A DNA stretch of 64,000 bases from Polytrichum commune (lineage: Eukaryota; Streptophyta; Polytrichopsida; Polytrichales; Polytrichaceae): the NCBI GenBank assembly GCA_950295325.1, contig OX485808.1, positions 41,992,527 through 42,056,526 of the forward strand. Direction: 5' to 3'. Both the position numbers and the translations under genes were made by a program. Within the stretch, counting starts at the first letter, position 1, and the number at the start of each line of letters is the position of its first letter. The notes below the pieces were generated by a model that was given only the letters and a program-made list of their open reading frames with translations, was not told the origin of the DNA and ran no database searches. This document shows positions 21,901-32,566 of the stretch, piece by piece.

Positions 21901-24354
21901 ACCCAAACCCATACACAATGGATGTATAGTAGAACCCATGAATTACTCCATAAACAATATGTGGAGACATAGCATGAATTGCATAGCACACATGAAGAGC
22001 CATGATGACAGTGTTCTGTGGCAATGTACGGCCAGTACATCGGTTTAGTAACGAGCCGGCTGATAGTTTTGCGGTGATTTCCAATTGATTGTGGACTGAT
22101 TCGGGATGGGGTACCGTGACATGTGTATCATGTTGAGGTCGGAAACCTACCGATTCCAGCTGGCGAGTTGAGGGGACAACGACCAGTTGAGGGATTTACT
22201 TCATAGTCCAGGAATGTTACGAAGTCCACTTAGCCATTAGAGGCAAGTAGCCGAAGGGACTAGGGATAGGGCGGAAATGTTTCTAGTGTTCATAATCTTT
22301 AGTATAGTCAATATGACACCTTTGGGGAGCGCAGAAAGCCACCCTAAACCAGCTAAAATTCCTATTATGACAGGTGGTCTAGAATCTTCTAATCTGATAG
22401 TAGGGAATACAAACATGTAAGCAATATGTCATTGAGCTTAAAAACATATACAACTTGGTCAAACAATATAGATGGAATTTATAATATACATGTGACAATA
22501 TAGATTGAAGAGTTATAGGATCTATGGTGTTGCCTACCTAAGTTGTGAACTGTCATCTTATATTTTAAATTCCTTAATAGCGTTTGAAAACTAAAAAATT
22601 TATTAACACCAAAATGTAAAGAGTTGTCCGATTAAGAGTTACACAACAATGTATAATGACGTAACGCATCACTAGTAAGATTCACCGTAGGTGGTTGGTG
22701 TGAACATTATCATGATCCACATCTCTTCAATGCACATGAACATTGAGATGAAAGCCGTGTGCACGATTTCTCAATTTTGGGTCAGTAATCCCTTCCCCTT
22801 CCATCCGAATATAACTTAGTCTCGAATGACATCTAGTAATCATCATATTCAGGGGTTAGCTCCTAGTTCATATTTAATTTAGACAATTTTGGCTTGAGAA
22901 TGTTTCGATCCAATGGCATGATTATTATAGTATATGGCTTAGCCCTCCATCCCATAATGTGTCAGCTCTTGGACCTAACATAATATGAAACTATACATTG
23001 TGACCAAATTGAATGGTGGATCCGAAGCATTAATTTACCATTGTGAGCGGAACCCCTTGGAATGCCACACTGAAATTTCACATCAATACATTAATTGTCT
23101 TTCCTTATGAACACATTAATTTTAAATTATGTTGGAGATTGGGCTTGGTCCAATAATTAGATTTAGGCAGCTGTAGCCAGGGACCATTATATTAATTGGT
23201 AAAACAAACTAACAAATCACCTCATGTTTAGCACATTGTAAGCCTTTTGTGAGAAAATCCTGGCGTGCAAGGAATTTTCAGACATAGCACTTAATATGAA
23301 TAACTTGGAAGTTGAGGAACCTAGTAGGAAATTTGTAAATCCATATACAAATTGAATGTATTTGGGATCGTTTTTGTAATCGTAGCCTGAGTTGGGGTTT
23401 TTTTTTGGTTTCCCATTCATTGTAATTTGCTCAAAATGCAAACCAAAGTGGCACTTAGAGTGTAAGGGGTTTAGGGTTTAGGGTTTACGGTTTACGGTGA
23501 GGAGTAGGGTTGATGGGCCTCCGGAGGCTACTCAATCTTAACTAATATTTAACTCACACATCAACTTTTCGCCTATTGGTTACACTATTGGAGTCAATTT
23601 GTTTAGGGTACAAGGGTTTAGGGTCAATTTGAGACGGCATCCTCTAATGTTAGTTGGCGGCACAAATTTCGAATGTTAGTTGGAGGCACAATTTCCGAAT
23701 GTTTGTTTGTCAGAGCAAAATTGAAATTGTTGTTGATTCAGAAATGTGTTCTGTTTACGAAATACCCCAGAGATGTTGTTGATCACAAATGTTGTTGGTT
23801 TCACATTTGCAAACTTTAAGGTGACTAACCCAAACATCATGATCAAGGTTGCAAATACCAAGTATTACTCACCCGCCAAGTTAAAGCGATCATTATACCA
23901 CCGATAAGAAGCCAAATGAAAAGACGTCCAAGTGAGGACTCCGAGGCTAACCAATGAGGTTCATTGCCCTAGGTTACTAAGGCAGATGGTCCACAATCCA
24001 CTCAAATTTCAGTCTCAGATTGTCAATAAAGCACCTTTAACTCTGACCATATTAAATACAACCCAAAACCCTCAATAGCACAACGATCATCACAATTTTG
24101 TGACTTACCATTGAAAACGTCTGTCATTCTGAAATGGAACTCAAATTAGGATGTTTATTCTATAGCAGATTAGTTGATAGCACACCACTTTCACAAATTA
24201 TTCACATAACACTATATTCGTTAAATTGAGACTTTTTGGGCATTTTGAGACATTCACATAAATAAGAACAAGGATAAATGGAACACATATTGGAGAAAGT
24301 TGTAAGATGCGAACACTTTGAAGCAGGTGTTTAGACCAAGAACCCCATAAATAA
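21901..24354. other. Intergenic, no gene seen
   Basis: AT-rich DNA with short ORFs only. A degenerate TTTAGGG stretch lies at about 23460–23490. No recognisable transposon ends or coding exons were found. Confidence 0.45.
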
Positions 24355-24640
24355 CTCATATTTGTGATGGTTTAGGGTGGGCAATCCAAATCTTAGACCA
24401 CATTTAAGGGGAAACCTTAAAACATTCATATTATTGCACACAAAATATTAGAGCTTGTATGAATATGGTTTAGGTAGGGCAATCCAAACCATAGATCTTA
24501 TTGAAGGGTTAATATGTTAACCAATATAATATTGCATACAAAATATTCCAAACTCATATTTGTGATGGTTTAGGTAGGGCAATCCAAACCTTAGACCATA
24601 TGGAAGGGGAAATCATGTCTAACTTGTATTATTGCAAAAA
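24355..24640. repeat. About 100-bp tandem repeat, three copies
   Basis: Three imperfect copies, each with a GATGGTTTAGG–GGGCAATCCAAA–TTAGACC core, begin near 24365, 24462 and 24563. They lie just downstream of the minus-strand exons that end at 24794. Confidence 0.6.
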
Positions 24641-24793
24641 AAAAACATACAAAGTGTGGCATGTAAAATGCATATCATGCTAACACCACACATGCATTGG
24701 ATAGTGCGACCCAAAATGTTCTTGCCTATGGCCCAAAACCCTACGCCTACTATGGCCTATCTAGCCTCGGATACTACCTCTTTTTCTTTTGCT

Positions 24794-25566
24794 TCATTTT
24801 CTTTTGTTTTTTTTTTCTTTTGCCTCTTTTTCTTTTGCTGCAGCTTCTTTTGCTCGCATTGCTTCAACATTCCTGAAAATCTCCGCCCCGCGACTATAGC
24901 CATTCTTGGGGTGAACGCCATCAATAACACATTTTGTATTCCGTCGGCCGCCCGAATTATACGACGAAGAATTCGAATACGATGAAGTGGACTGTCTTGC
25001 ATTTCTGGTCATGGAGTAGAAACGCTCCAACTCGATGGACGCACTAGACCGCATAGGTTTACGGGTGGGAGCAACCTGCAACGCGTCAACGCAAGAACAC
25101 ATGTGTTAGTTTAGGGAGGAAGACCCAAACGTGTCACACATTCATTTTTTAAGTGCAAAATGATTGTAATGCGCGGATAACCATGTTTTTTTTGGGGGGG
25201 GGGGGGGTTCACCTTGTCACCGGGGGCGTTCCCGTCGGAGTTGGCGAGGAGGGGCAAGGCATCCCACAAAGGAATAGGAAGGGTTCCACTCTTCGTAGGC
25301 CGAGCGTCCATCCGCAGCCGCCGTTGAGGTGTACTACTGCCGCCGGGCCGAGAGGGGGATGTCCGGACGCATTTGCGATTTATGCCTTTGAGCGGTGACG
25401 GGGACGCAGATCGCCGGAAGATTTGCTTGGGTGGGGGGCTATCGACGACGCCGGCGTCAAGAGGCTCCTTGGAGTAGTCGATGGTTGACGCGGCGTCGTA
25501 AACGGTCTCGTAGAAGAAGCTCCCCAAGTCTGACTCGCTGACGACGTCAATCGAGGGCTCCAAACG
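24794..25566 (-). CDS. Hypothetical protein, two visible exons (no start found)
   Basis: Two exons with consistent phase can be drawn: 25566–25213 after a CTCCAG acceptor and before an AAG/GTGAAC donor, and 25075–24794 after a TTGCAG acceptor. The first encodes LEPSIDVVSESDLGSFFYET and a Ser/Pro/Arg-rich middle; the second has a Ser/Tyr/Asn-rich stretch and ends in a Lys/Glu/Ala helix (EAAAKEKEAKEKKNKRK, then stop). I recognise no family. The exons lie directly downstream of the HAD-like exon on the same strand. They may be a separate gene whose 5' part is not visible, or alternative 3' exons of the ParB–methyltransferase gene. The intron contains a run of 14 G on the plus strand. Confidence 0.4.
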
Positions 25567-25709
25567 CTGGAGCCAAAATTGGAACAAAACAAAACCCAAG
25601 GAAAAGGGGGGAGATAGAGCGCGTGAAAATCAAGATACATATGAAGCGTAAATTACACAAAATGGGTAGGCGCATATACACACACACACATACAAACACA
25701 CGTACTGTC

Positions 25710-26522
25710 TCAAATGAGCTTGTTAAATTTCGCGTGAGATAACAACTCTCTGTACAAATGGTCTCGTGGATCCAAGTATCTCTCGCCTATGGGATTATTC
25801 CTAACAAAATTGTTTACGGGAAGTCCGCTTCCCCAGAGCGCCTGGAGGTATTTACTAAGGTCTAACAAAAATCGGTCCCGGACCTTCTCGACCGTCCACG
25901 TAGGGCACACTATGAAGTTGGCCGTCGGGTTCAACATGTTCTTTGCGGCGCTGTCGTCCACCATGAGCGTGTTCTCGCGGGTGGGGCGGACGTCGTAGGG
26001 GACGCCTATCAAGGACGGTCGCTGGTCCCAAAAAATGGGCTTCAAGACCTTGAGGTATTGGGGGGAAGCGGGGTTGTTTGGTTTTTTGACGACTTTGCCG
26101 TCCTGTGTGTACAATATTCTACAGGCTTCCTGTGCTAGGACCATGCAGGGGGGCTCGATGCCCTTGAAGATGAACTCCACGACCGCATTGGTGTTCTCGG
26201 CCGTCATGGAGCTCCACACGACCACCCACCATCGTTGTTGGGCGATCTGGAGGAAGGTCCGAAGCCACGGGCGGAGGTGAACTAGTTTGCTCTTTATGAA
26301 CGTGGGCGGCCCGTCGTAATTAGCGTCCTCGGGCTTGCAAAAGGGCACCGTGGGGGTCCTAGGGCAATGAACGCATTGGACGAGGACCCCGTTCAGGTCT
26401 AACACCAGGAATCGTTTCTTCGGCAGCGGGGGCGGGGCGGGTAAAACCGGGGGCGCCGCCGCGCTGCCCTCTCCGCTCCTTGGGGAAGAGCGTCGGGGAG
26501 CCGCTACGCTATGCTCCGAGCC
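25710..26522 (-). CDS. FCP1-like HAD phosphatase domain exon
   Basis: An exon of 270 codons after a strong acceptor (TATCCGCAG/GGC), ending in a stop at 25710. After a Pro/Ala-rich leader it has the HAD motif FLVLDLNGVLVQ (Asp at exon residue 42, with Asn where the second Asp usually stands), then WWVVVWSSMTAEN (motif II), a Lys in KVLKPIFWDQ and NTLMVDDSAAKNMLNP (motifs III/IV). This pattern matches the plant FCP1/NIF-like phosphatase family that keeps LDLNG. There is no in-frame ATG between the acceptor and the domain. The phase fits the donor at 27024 of the upstream ParB–methyltransferase exon. I therefore infer it is the last exon of that gene, giving a fusion of about 1,650 residues. 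With Asn replacing the general acid, activity is doubtful. A separate gene with a non-ATG or distant start is the alternative. Confidence 0.65.
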   Translation of the reverse strand, partial: GSEHSVAAPRRSSPRSGEGSAAAPPVLPAPPPLPKKRFLVLDLNGVLVQCVHCPRTPTVPFCKPEDANYDGPPTFIKSKLVHLRPWLRTFLQIAQQRWWVVVWSSMTAENTNAVVEFIFKGIEPPCMVLAQEACRILYTQDGKVVKKPNNPASPQYLKVLKPIFWDQRPSLIGVPYDVRPTRENTLMVDDSAAKNMLNPTANFIVCPTWTVEKVRDRFLLDLSKYLQALWGSGLPVNNFVRNNPIGERYLDPRDHLYRELLSHAKFNKLI

Positions 26523-27024
26523 CTGCGGATACGAGCGAGAGAAAACGGGGGCGACTTATGTCATGCTATGTCCAAACGAAGCATTAAGGAAACGAGCGTT
26601 CTCGGTGCAAACACAAAAGCATTTGATTCATTTTGGAGGGGGTGCAACAAGGGATACAAGGGATACAAGAGCATACAAAATACATTCAAACACAATATAC
26701 AAGTATATAGGAGTCAAAAATGGCGATTATATTATATACAATGCTCTATGTACATCTTGATTGGGGGAGCCGCGTTGAACGATGCGTTCAAACTAGCCTA
26801 CTTCTACATCTAGAAAAAATTGAAGAGACGGGCCGCCGTGATGAAGACTTCGTTGCAAAGCCGGGGGTAGGTGGACGAACGAATGGTCGCTGGGGGTGAC
26901 GAAGGGCGCGAGTGCCGGGGGGGGCCTAAGTTCGTCCTAGCTAGGGGACACGACCAAGGCAAGAAGTCAAAGACCCAGGAAGTTTGGGTCGGCCGACCCA
27001 AACTGAGTGGGGTCAGTGCATTAC
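26523..27024 (-). other. Probable intron between gene A exon 3 and the HAD exon
   Basis: A 502-base stretch bounded by a minus-strand GTAATG donor at 27024 and a TCCGCAG acceptor ending at 26523, both in phase 0. It contains one perfect copy of the TTTGGGTCG palindrome (26983–27002). Short ORFs inside have no family features. Confidence 0.5.
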
Positions 27025-27375
27025 CTCGCCTTGGTCGTGCCTTGACGACGTTGATGCCGGCATCGCGTGCGCTGCCCCACCTCTGTCGCCGCCGCCTCCG
27101 ACGACGCCGTCAGCCGCAACCTGCTCCTGCAAAGGCTGACTGTCAGGCCTTTGTCCCAACCCAACCTCCGCATGCGCATCATGCATTGGTTCATCGACTG
27201 GGTTAGGAGTAGAGGTATCACCAGGCCCTTGCGGGCCTTCAACATCTAGCATAGGCTCGTCGACCGGGGTCTGATGGGGGACGGGGTTTGGGTCGGCCGA
27301 CCCAAACCCTGCTGCTTGGCGAGGGTCGCTCTGCGACGCTGCAACGTCGGCACTGTTTGGGTCGGACGACCCAAA
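26983..27375. repeat. Three TTTGGGTCG palindromes, two inside coding exon
   Basis: Palindromes of the form TTTGGGTCGNNCGACCCAAA occur at 26983–27002 (centre GC), 27287–27306 (GC) and 27356–27375 (GA). The last two lie in gene A exon 3, where in the frame after the G10 run they encode FGSADPN and FGSSDPN. Seven codons (21 bases) keep the frame open, so the palindrome has entered coding sequence without adding a stop. Confidence 0.9.
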
Positions 27376-30300
27376 CATGTGGGGGTCGTCCCGCTGGTGG
27401 TGTGGGGGCAAGAGGATGGGAGGCCGGAGCGGGGGGGGGGTGCCAACGAGCTGGACGCTCCGGGGACGCGCCAAAGGTTTGGATCATCCACCTGCTGCAC
27501 AGGCGCGTAAGGACGGGCGTGCGGCTGCAGCAAATCCGCGAAGCTGAAGGAATGCTCCAACGCCGGCCGCGGGCGGATATCCTGTGGAGGGAAGCCTGCC
27601 GGCAAGTGAGGGAATGAACTCGGGGGAGCCATCACCAATCCCTGCGCCAGCATGCCCTGGATCACTTGCGTGATGAGGTCCGCTTGGGACGGAGTTTGGG
27701 ACATCGCCCTTTGCCGCTCCTGCTCCAACAGGAGAGCCCTCAACTCCGCGACTTCGTTGCGGACAGAGGGTTCCTCGGCGGCAGCCCTCTGCAGTCGCAC
27801 ACGCTGCTCCTCGTCTCGGAGCATTTTTGCGTTCGCCTCCTCCACGGTGAGGACCTCCGGTTTCACCCTCACATTCCCGGCGAACGCTCTGGGGGAGGCA
27901 GGATCAGACCTCAGCTTCTTGGCGAGTTCCATGTCGTCCTCGTCCTCGGAGCTTATTGCGATCGTCTCCTCCACCGCATAGTCCCCGTACAGCTTCTTCC
28001 CCTTCATCCTTCTACGCTCCCTGAAGGTGGCCGTCGCGTCCCTCGAGTACATATCCTTGGCGTCGTCCACCGTCAACGCGGGCACCAGCCTGCTCTGCGG
28101 CGTGGCAGGCCGCATGGCCTTCTTCCACTGAGGGGCCTCGGATTCTTGAGTGAATCCTGTTGCCCCTTCCTCCACCTCCCCCTCCACTTTCTCTGCTTCC
28201 TCCTCCGCCTCCTCCTCGTCTTCCTCCCCCTCCTCCCCAACCCTGCCACCTGCTCCCATAGACGGATTGCCCGGATGCAACCCGATGAGCGGCTCTGGCA
28301 ATTGAACGGGGGCCCGCATGGCGAATTCACCCGGGTTGATTCGCCTCGCAATATCCAAAGGATTCTCGCCCCCCTCGACGATCTCTTCGACGTAGGATCC
28401 GGGTATCCAGTCGAGGATGTCCATTCTCTTGGCCAGCGCCTTTTGGGTCCTGTAGAATTGAACATCGGCATCCTCTACATAGGAGTAGATGTTCAACCCA
28501 GACATCTGCACAATCAAAATCAATACTATTAGTAACACCAAATGAACATATAATGGAAAATGACTTCCAAACAAAATAAGAATAGTTAGTTTGGGTCGCT
28601 CGACCCAAACTGTGCATGCCCCTAGTTTGGGTCGTTCGACCCAAACCGAACGTATAGGGACTTCTGGGTTTTCTGCTTACCATGGCTGCAAAAATCGGTT
28701 TGGACCCCCCGAAAACGTTGAAGATGCAGTCCCCTCTCTTCGTGAGGGTCCTCATCATCCGCAGGTAGAACTCCATGCGCAGCTCATCCGCGGGGTAGTT
28801 GGCGTACTTCGCCTCGTCATATAAGCTCCTGCTGGTACCCAACCCTTCTTGGACTTGGAAGAGCTTTTCCATCCTGGCTATGGGATGGTTTGGCACCTTA
28901 AGCAGCTCAGCTTTGTACACGAAGTACAAACACAACACGTTGACGATCTTCGTCTTCTTGTCTTTCAGCGTGCTGTACGCCCCCTCCGCCGGTGCAGCAA
29001 CGTAGTGAGATTTCGAGACGGCATACTCCGGCTGCAATTTGCGCACGATCTCGTAAACCTGCTCTGCCCTTCTGTCCTCGACAATCCAGAGCCAGACGTC
29101 GACCTCCCTGAATTTGGGGCTGGCGTAGTCCACGAACTTCGACAAGAAAGGATCGTAAAAAGGGGTGCTCATAGTCCCCTCGAATGAGGCTCCAGGGATG
29201 TTCCTGAAGTCTATCATTCCGAAGGGGAAGCGGTCCCCGGCTCTAGTCCTGATCGCCTTCCTTGACTCAGAACCCGGCCAACCCTGGATCCTGAGAGGTT
29301 CGACAATGACCATGTTGAATTGCGCATCGCCTTCGAAACTGACGATCTTCTTCTCCTTTATGAAGTTGGAGAAGGCCCGCACTGAGTGTTCGGGAAGCGC
29401 CCGGTTCCTCCCCCCCTTCACGAGCTTGGATCTGAGGAAGTCGTCTCCCGCCTCCCTCATGAGTGCCGCCATGGACGCACTGGTAAACTTATATTCGGCT
29501 TTGAAGGCCCTCCAGTGCGCCTCGTCGACCTCTCCGTCCACGATGAGCTTCTTCTCTGGCACAAGCTTGTGCAGCTCCTGGACGATGGTCGTCTTCTTCT
29601 TCCTGTTCTCCGTCCATTCCTTCATTGTGTAGCATGAAGGGACGAAGATCTTGGGTTTGGTGAAGACGATCTTAGGGTGGACCCAGCATCTCTTCGCCGT
29701 CGTCTCCACGTGTAGGATGTGGGACGCCGCTTTTCCCATCTCTGTCTCGGAGAGACCTTGAAGCGCTCTGAAGAACTCCCTCACCAGAGGCTTCATTTTC
29801 TTGAAGCGCGTAGTCTGGTTGAAGAGCATGCCGGTGTCGGGGTCCATGAGGTCCCCCGTCTCGTGTTTTTCAAAAACACTCTTCCATCTTGCCCATACGG
29901 AATCGGACGCTGTGATCAAATAGATTTCTCCTCTCAGCTCGTTATACTTTTTCTGCTTGTGGCTAGCATTGTCGATCGAGGAGAATTTATTGATCATTTG
30001 ATATTTGAAGTCCTGCACAGGAAGACATTAGCACATGTTAGACAACACATAATGGAAAAACAAATGCAACAGCAGTTTGGGTCGAACGACCCAAACTATG
30101 AACCTGGCGAAAACATCTTAACAATTTCAGAGTTTGGGTCGACCGACCCAAACTATGAACCTGGGGACAATATCAAAATAATTTCAGAGTTTGGGTCGAC
30201 CGACCCAAACTATCAACCTGGTGATGACAACAAAACAATGTAGGAGTTTGGGTCGATCGACCCAAACATACTCACCTCCCATTTGGGGTTCTTGTCTTTA

Positions 30301-31601
30301 GCATTCTCCCTTTCCTTGGGAGGCCTTCCATAAAACTCCCACACCTCCCTCGAGGCCATGATGTTTCTGATCCACGATGCCTGATAGGCCCTCTTTTTGT
30401 TCCCCATGTTGAAGAACCTGGAGATGTCGCTGAGGACCGTCTCGTTGTCCGACCAAACCACCAAAGCCTTCCAAACTTTTAGCTTCTCCTTCTGGTTGTT
30501 CGGGTCGTCCCACTCGGTCATCAGCTGGATTTTTTTCGAGGCCTCCACACTGTGCTGCCCGTCAATCAGCCAGAAGTCTCCTTTAGAGATTGCCGGCCAC
30601 ATCTCAGGCGTCGGCATTCTTTTCAGCCCTTGTGGCATGACAACAATTGTCTGCCTGTTGTCCTTGAACTGCCCGCCCAAGATTTGAGCGACCATCCAGT
30701 CGACGTAGGCGTCCTCCTTGGCTCGGACGCACTTCTCTGGTGGCGCAAGGTGGCACTGCGCAATGTTGACCTCGAATTTGAAGTCCCTGCCCATGAAGAA
30801 GCAGTGCAGGCATTTTGTCTCGAAGTTGTTGTTTATTTTTTGTATTTCGCCTGCATCCACCTCTTGGCCAGGCTTCGGCATCCGGAGCTCCGGGGAAACA
30901 GGCTCGTCAGTCATCCCCGATGACTCTCTTCCCCTCTTGGAAGGGGTCGTCTGACGGCTTCCTGATGGCGTTGGCGTCTCGCTGTCAGCCGGCGTTGTTG
31001 TAGTGCTCGTCCGTCTCGAGTCTGCAGGGACCGCCCGCGGTTTCCTCACAGTTTGTGGTCTTGAGGACCCTGCGCCTTCTTCCGTCGTTGCCTTCCGCCT
31101 CACAGGCTGCTGCGTCTTGGGTTTGCTTTGCAGCGCCTTGTTGAGAACCGTGATAGCCTGTTTTAACTTCGTGAACCTGCTCGCAACCTTCGTGTTCGTT
31201 ACACTACCATCTATGAATATGGCCTCCGGTTTTATGGTTTCAGGGTCGACGCAAGTCTCCTTGGCGTACAGGGGGTCGAAGGGCTCCGAGAACTGGTGCA
31301 TGAACATGTGGACGTTCTGCACGGCGGAGTTCTCCAGTATCACGTCTACGTAGTCCCCGAGAGACTGGACGGACGCAACCTCCCATCCCGTCAGCGTTGC
31401 CCAGGTGTGCTGCTCGTGGGTCCCCACCTTCACCACGAATAGCAGCTTGAACATGGATGCCTTCACCACCTGAACGGACCATGCCAAAACGACGCCATCT
31501 TTTGGGACGTAAGAATCGTCCTGTGGAGTTTCATACTCCTGCCAAAGGTGGTCTGGCGCGAGCATGAACCACCTTTCACCTGGTCTCTTTTTAGGGGCCA
31601 T
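27025..31601 (-). CDS. Gene A: ParB/Srx-like domain fused to beta-class DNA methyltransferase-like domain
   Basis: Three phase-0 exons: 31601–30276, 30012–28681 and 28505–27025, with donors GAG/GTGAGT, ATG/GTAAGC and GAG/GTAATG. Exon 1 (442 residues) has a basic Ser/Thr linker at 160–245, then Cys/His residues and a ParB/sulfiredoxin-like fold with FWLIDGQHSVEASKK (DGQHS at 347–351). Exon 2 (444 residues) carries features of the N4/N6 DNA methyltransferase beta class in the order IV then I: NMVIVEPLR (exon residues 233–241) in place of the DPPY motif, a VDVWLWIVEDRR strand, then RTLTKRGDCIFNVFGGSKPI (motif I) with YVEDADVQF beyond the intron (motif II). The catalytic DPPY and motif I Asp are not conserved, so the enzyme may be altered or inactive. 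Exon 3 is acidic and disordered. A run of 10 G (27431–27440) shifts the frame; coding continues in another frame to the donor, suggesting a homopolymer error or a real lesion. The ATG lies immediately after an acceptor (GATTGCAG), so a 5' leader exon lies upstream. Confidence 0.75.
28590..28645. repeat. Two TTTGGGTCG palindromes in gene A intron 2
   Basis: Copies at 28590–28609 (centre CT) and 28626–28645 (centre TT) lie in the 175-base intron 28506–28680, which separates methyltransferase motif I from motif II of gene A. Both are perfect in the 9-base arms. Confidence 0.9.
30076..30266. repeat. Four TTTGGGTCG palindromes in gene A intron 1
   Basis: Copies at 30076 (centre AA), 30133 (AC), 30190 (AC) and 30247 (AT), each 20 bases, spaced 57 bp apart inside the 263-base intron 30013–30275. 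The intervening sequence (AACTATGAACCTGG…) is also repeated, so this is a 57-bp tandem array. The last palindrome starts four bases after the GTGAGT donor. Confidence 0.92.
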
Positions 31602-31629
31602 CTGCAATCCAAGAAATCGAAACTGTGAG

Positions 31630-32566
31630 TTTCGGTCGATCGACCCAAAGTATTGCAATGTGCATTTAACATTTGGAGGATTGACCCAAACATTTACTTA
31701 ATTTTCAAAGTCGTTTTAAAAGATCTTTTAGATTTTAAAGTGTGGTTTAGGTGGTCACCCTGTAATGTTTGGGTCGAGCGATCCAAACATGATGAGGCTG
31801 CAAATTTAGGTATCTCAACACATTCATTTCAGACTGCAATGTTTGGGTCGAACGACCCAAACAATTACTTAATTTTGGAAGTTCTTTTATATTTTACAAT
31901 GTGGTTTAGTTCTTCTCCCTGTAATGTTTGGGTCGAGCGACCCAAATATGTTAGGCTGCAAATTTAGGTAGCTCAACCCATTCATTTCAGACTGCAATGT
32001 TTGGGTCGAACGACCCAAACAATTACTTAATTTTCAAATTTCTCTTTTATTTTACAATGTGCTTTAGTTCTTCTCCCTGTAATGTTTGGGTCGACCGACC
32101 GAAACATGTTAGGTTGTAAATTTAGGTAGCTCAACCCAATCATTTCAGACTGCAATGTTTGGGTCGAACGACCCAAACATTCACTTAATTTTCAAAGTTC
32201 TTTTATATTTTACAATGTGGTTTAGTTCTTCTCCCTGTAATGTTTGGGTCGAGCGACCCAAACATGTTAGGCTGCAAATTTAGGTACCTCAACCCAGTCA
32301 TTTCAGTCTGCAATGTTTGGGTCGAACGACCCAAACATTTACTTAATTTTTGAAGTTCTTTTATATTTTACAATGTGGTTTAGTTCTTCTCCCTGTAATG
32401 TTTGGGTCGAGCGACCCAAACATAATGAGGCTCCAATGTTTGGGTCGCTCGACCCAAACAAGAGGCTGCAATGTTTGGGTCGAACGACCCAAACATTTAG
32501 TTCATTTTAGGCTGCAATTCAAATATTTATTATATTTTAATATGAGTTTGGGTCGTCTCCCCAAAC
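31630..32566. repeat. 158-bp tandem array with paired palindromes upstream of gene A
   Basis: Five units of 158 bp, each with two palindromes. One series has centre AG (31768, 31927, 32243, 32401, with AC at 32085) and the other has centre AA (31842, 32000, 32158, 32316, 32474). Extra copies are at 31630 (one mismatch), 32439 (centre CT) and a decayed copy at 32547. The arms stay almost invariant while the AT-rich spacer varies slightly. The array ends about 165 bp upstream of the gene A start codon and ahead of its splice acceptor. Its position suggests a 5' leader intron or promoter. Confidence 0.93.

Noticed and set aside
27666-28532. Plus-strand ORF of 288 codons opposite gene A exon 3
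   Set aside because: It is antisense to the exon carrying methyltransferase motif II and the acidic region, with Leu/Arg/His-rich shadow composition and no domain.
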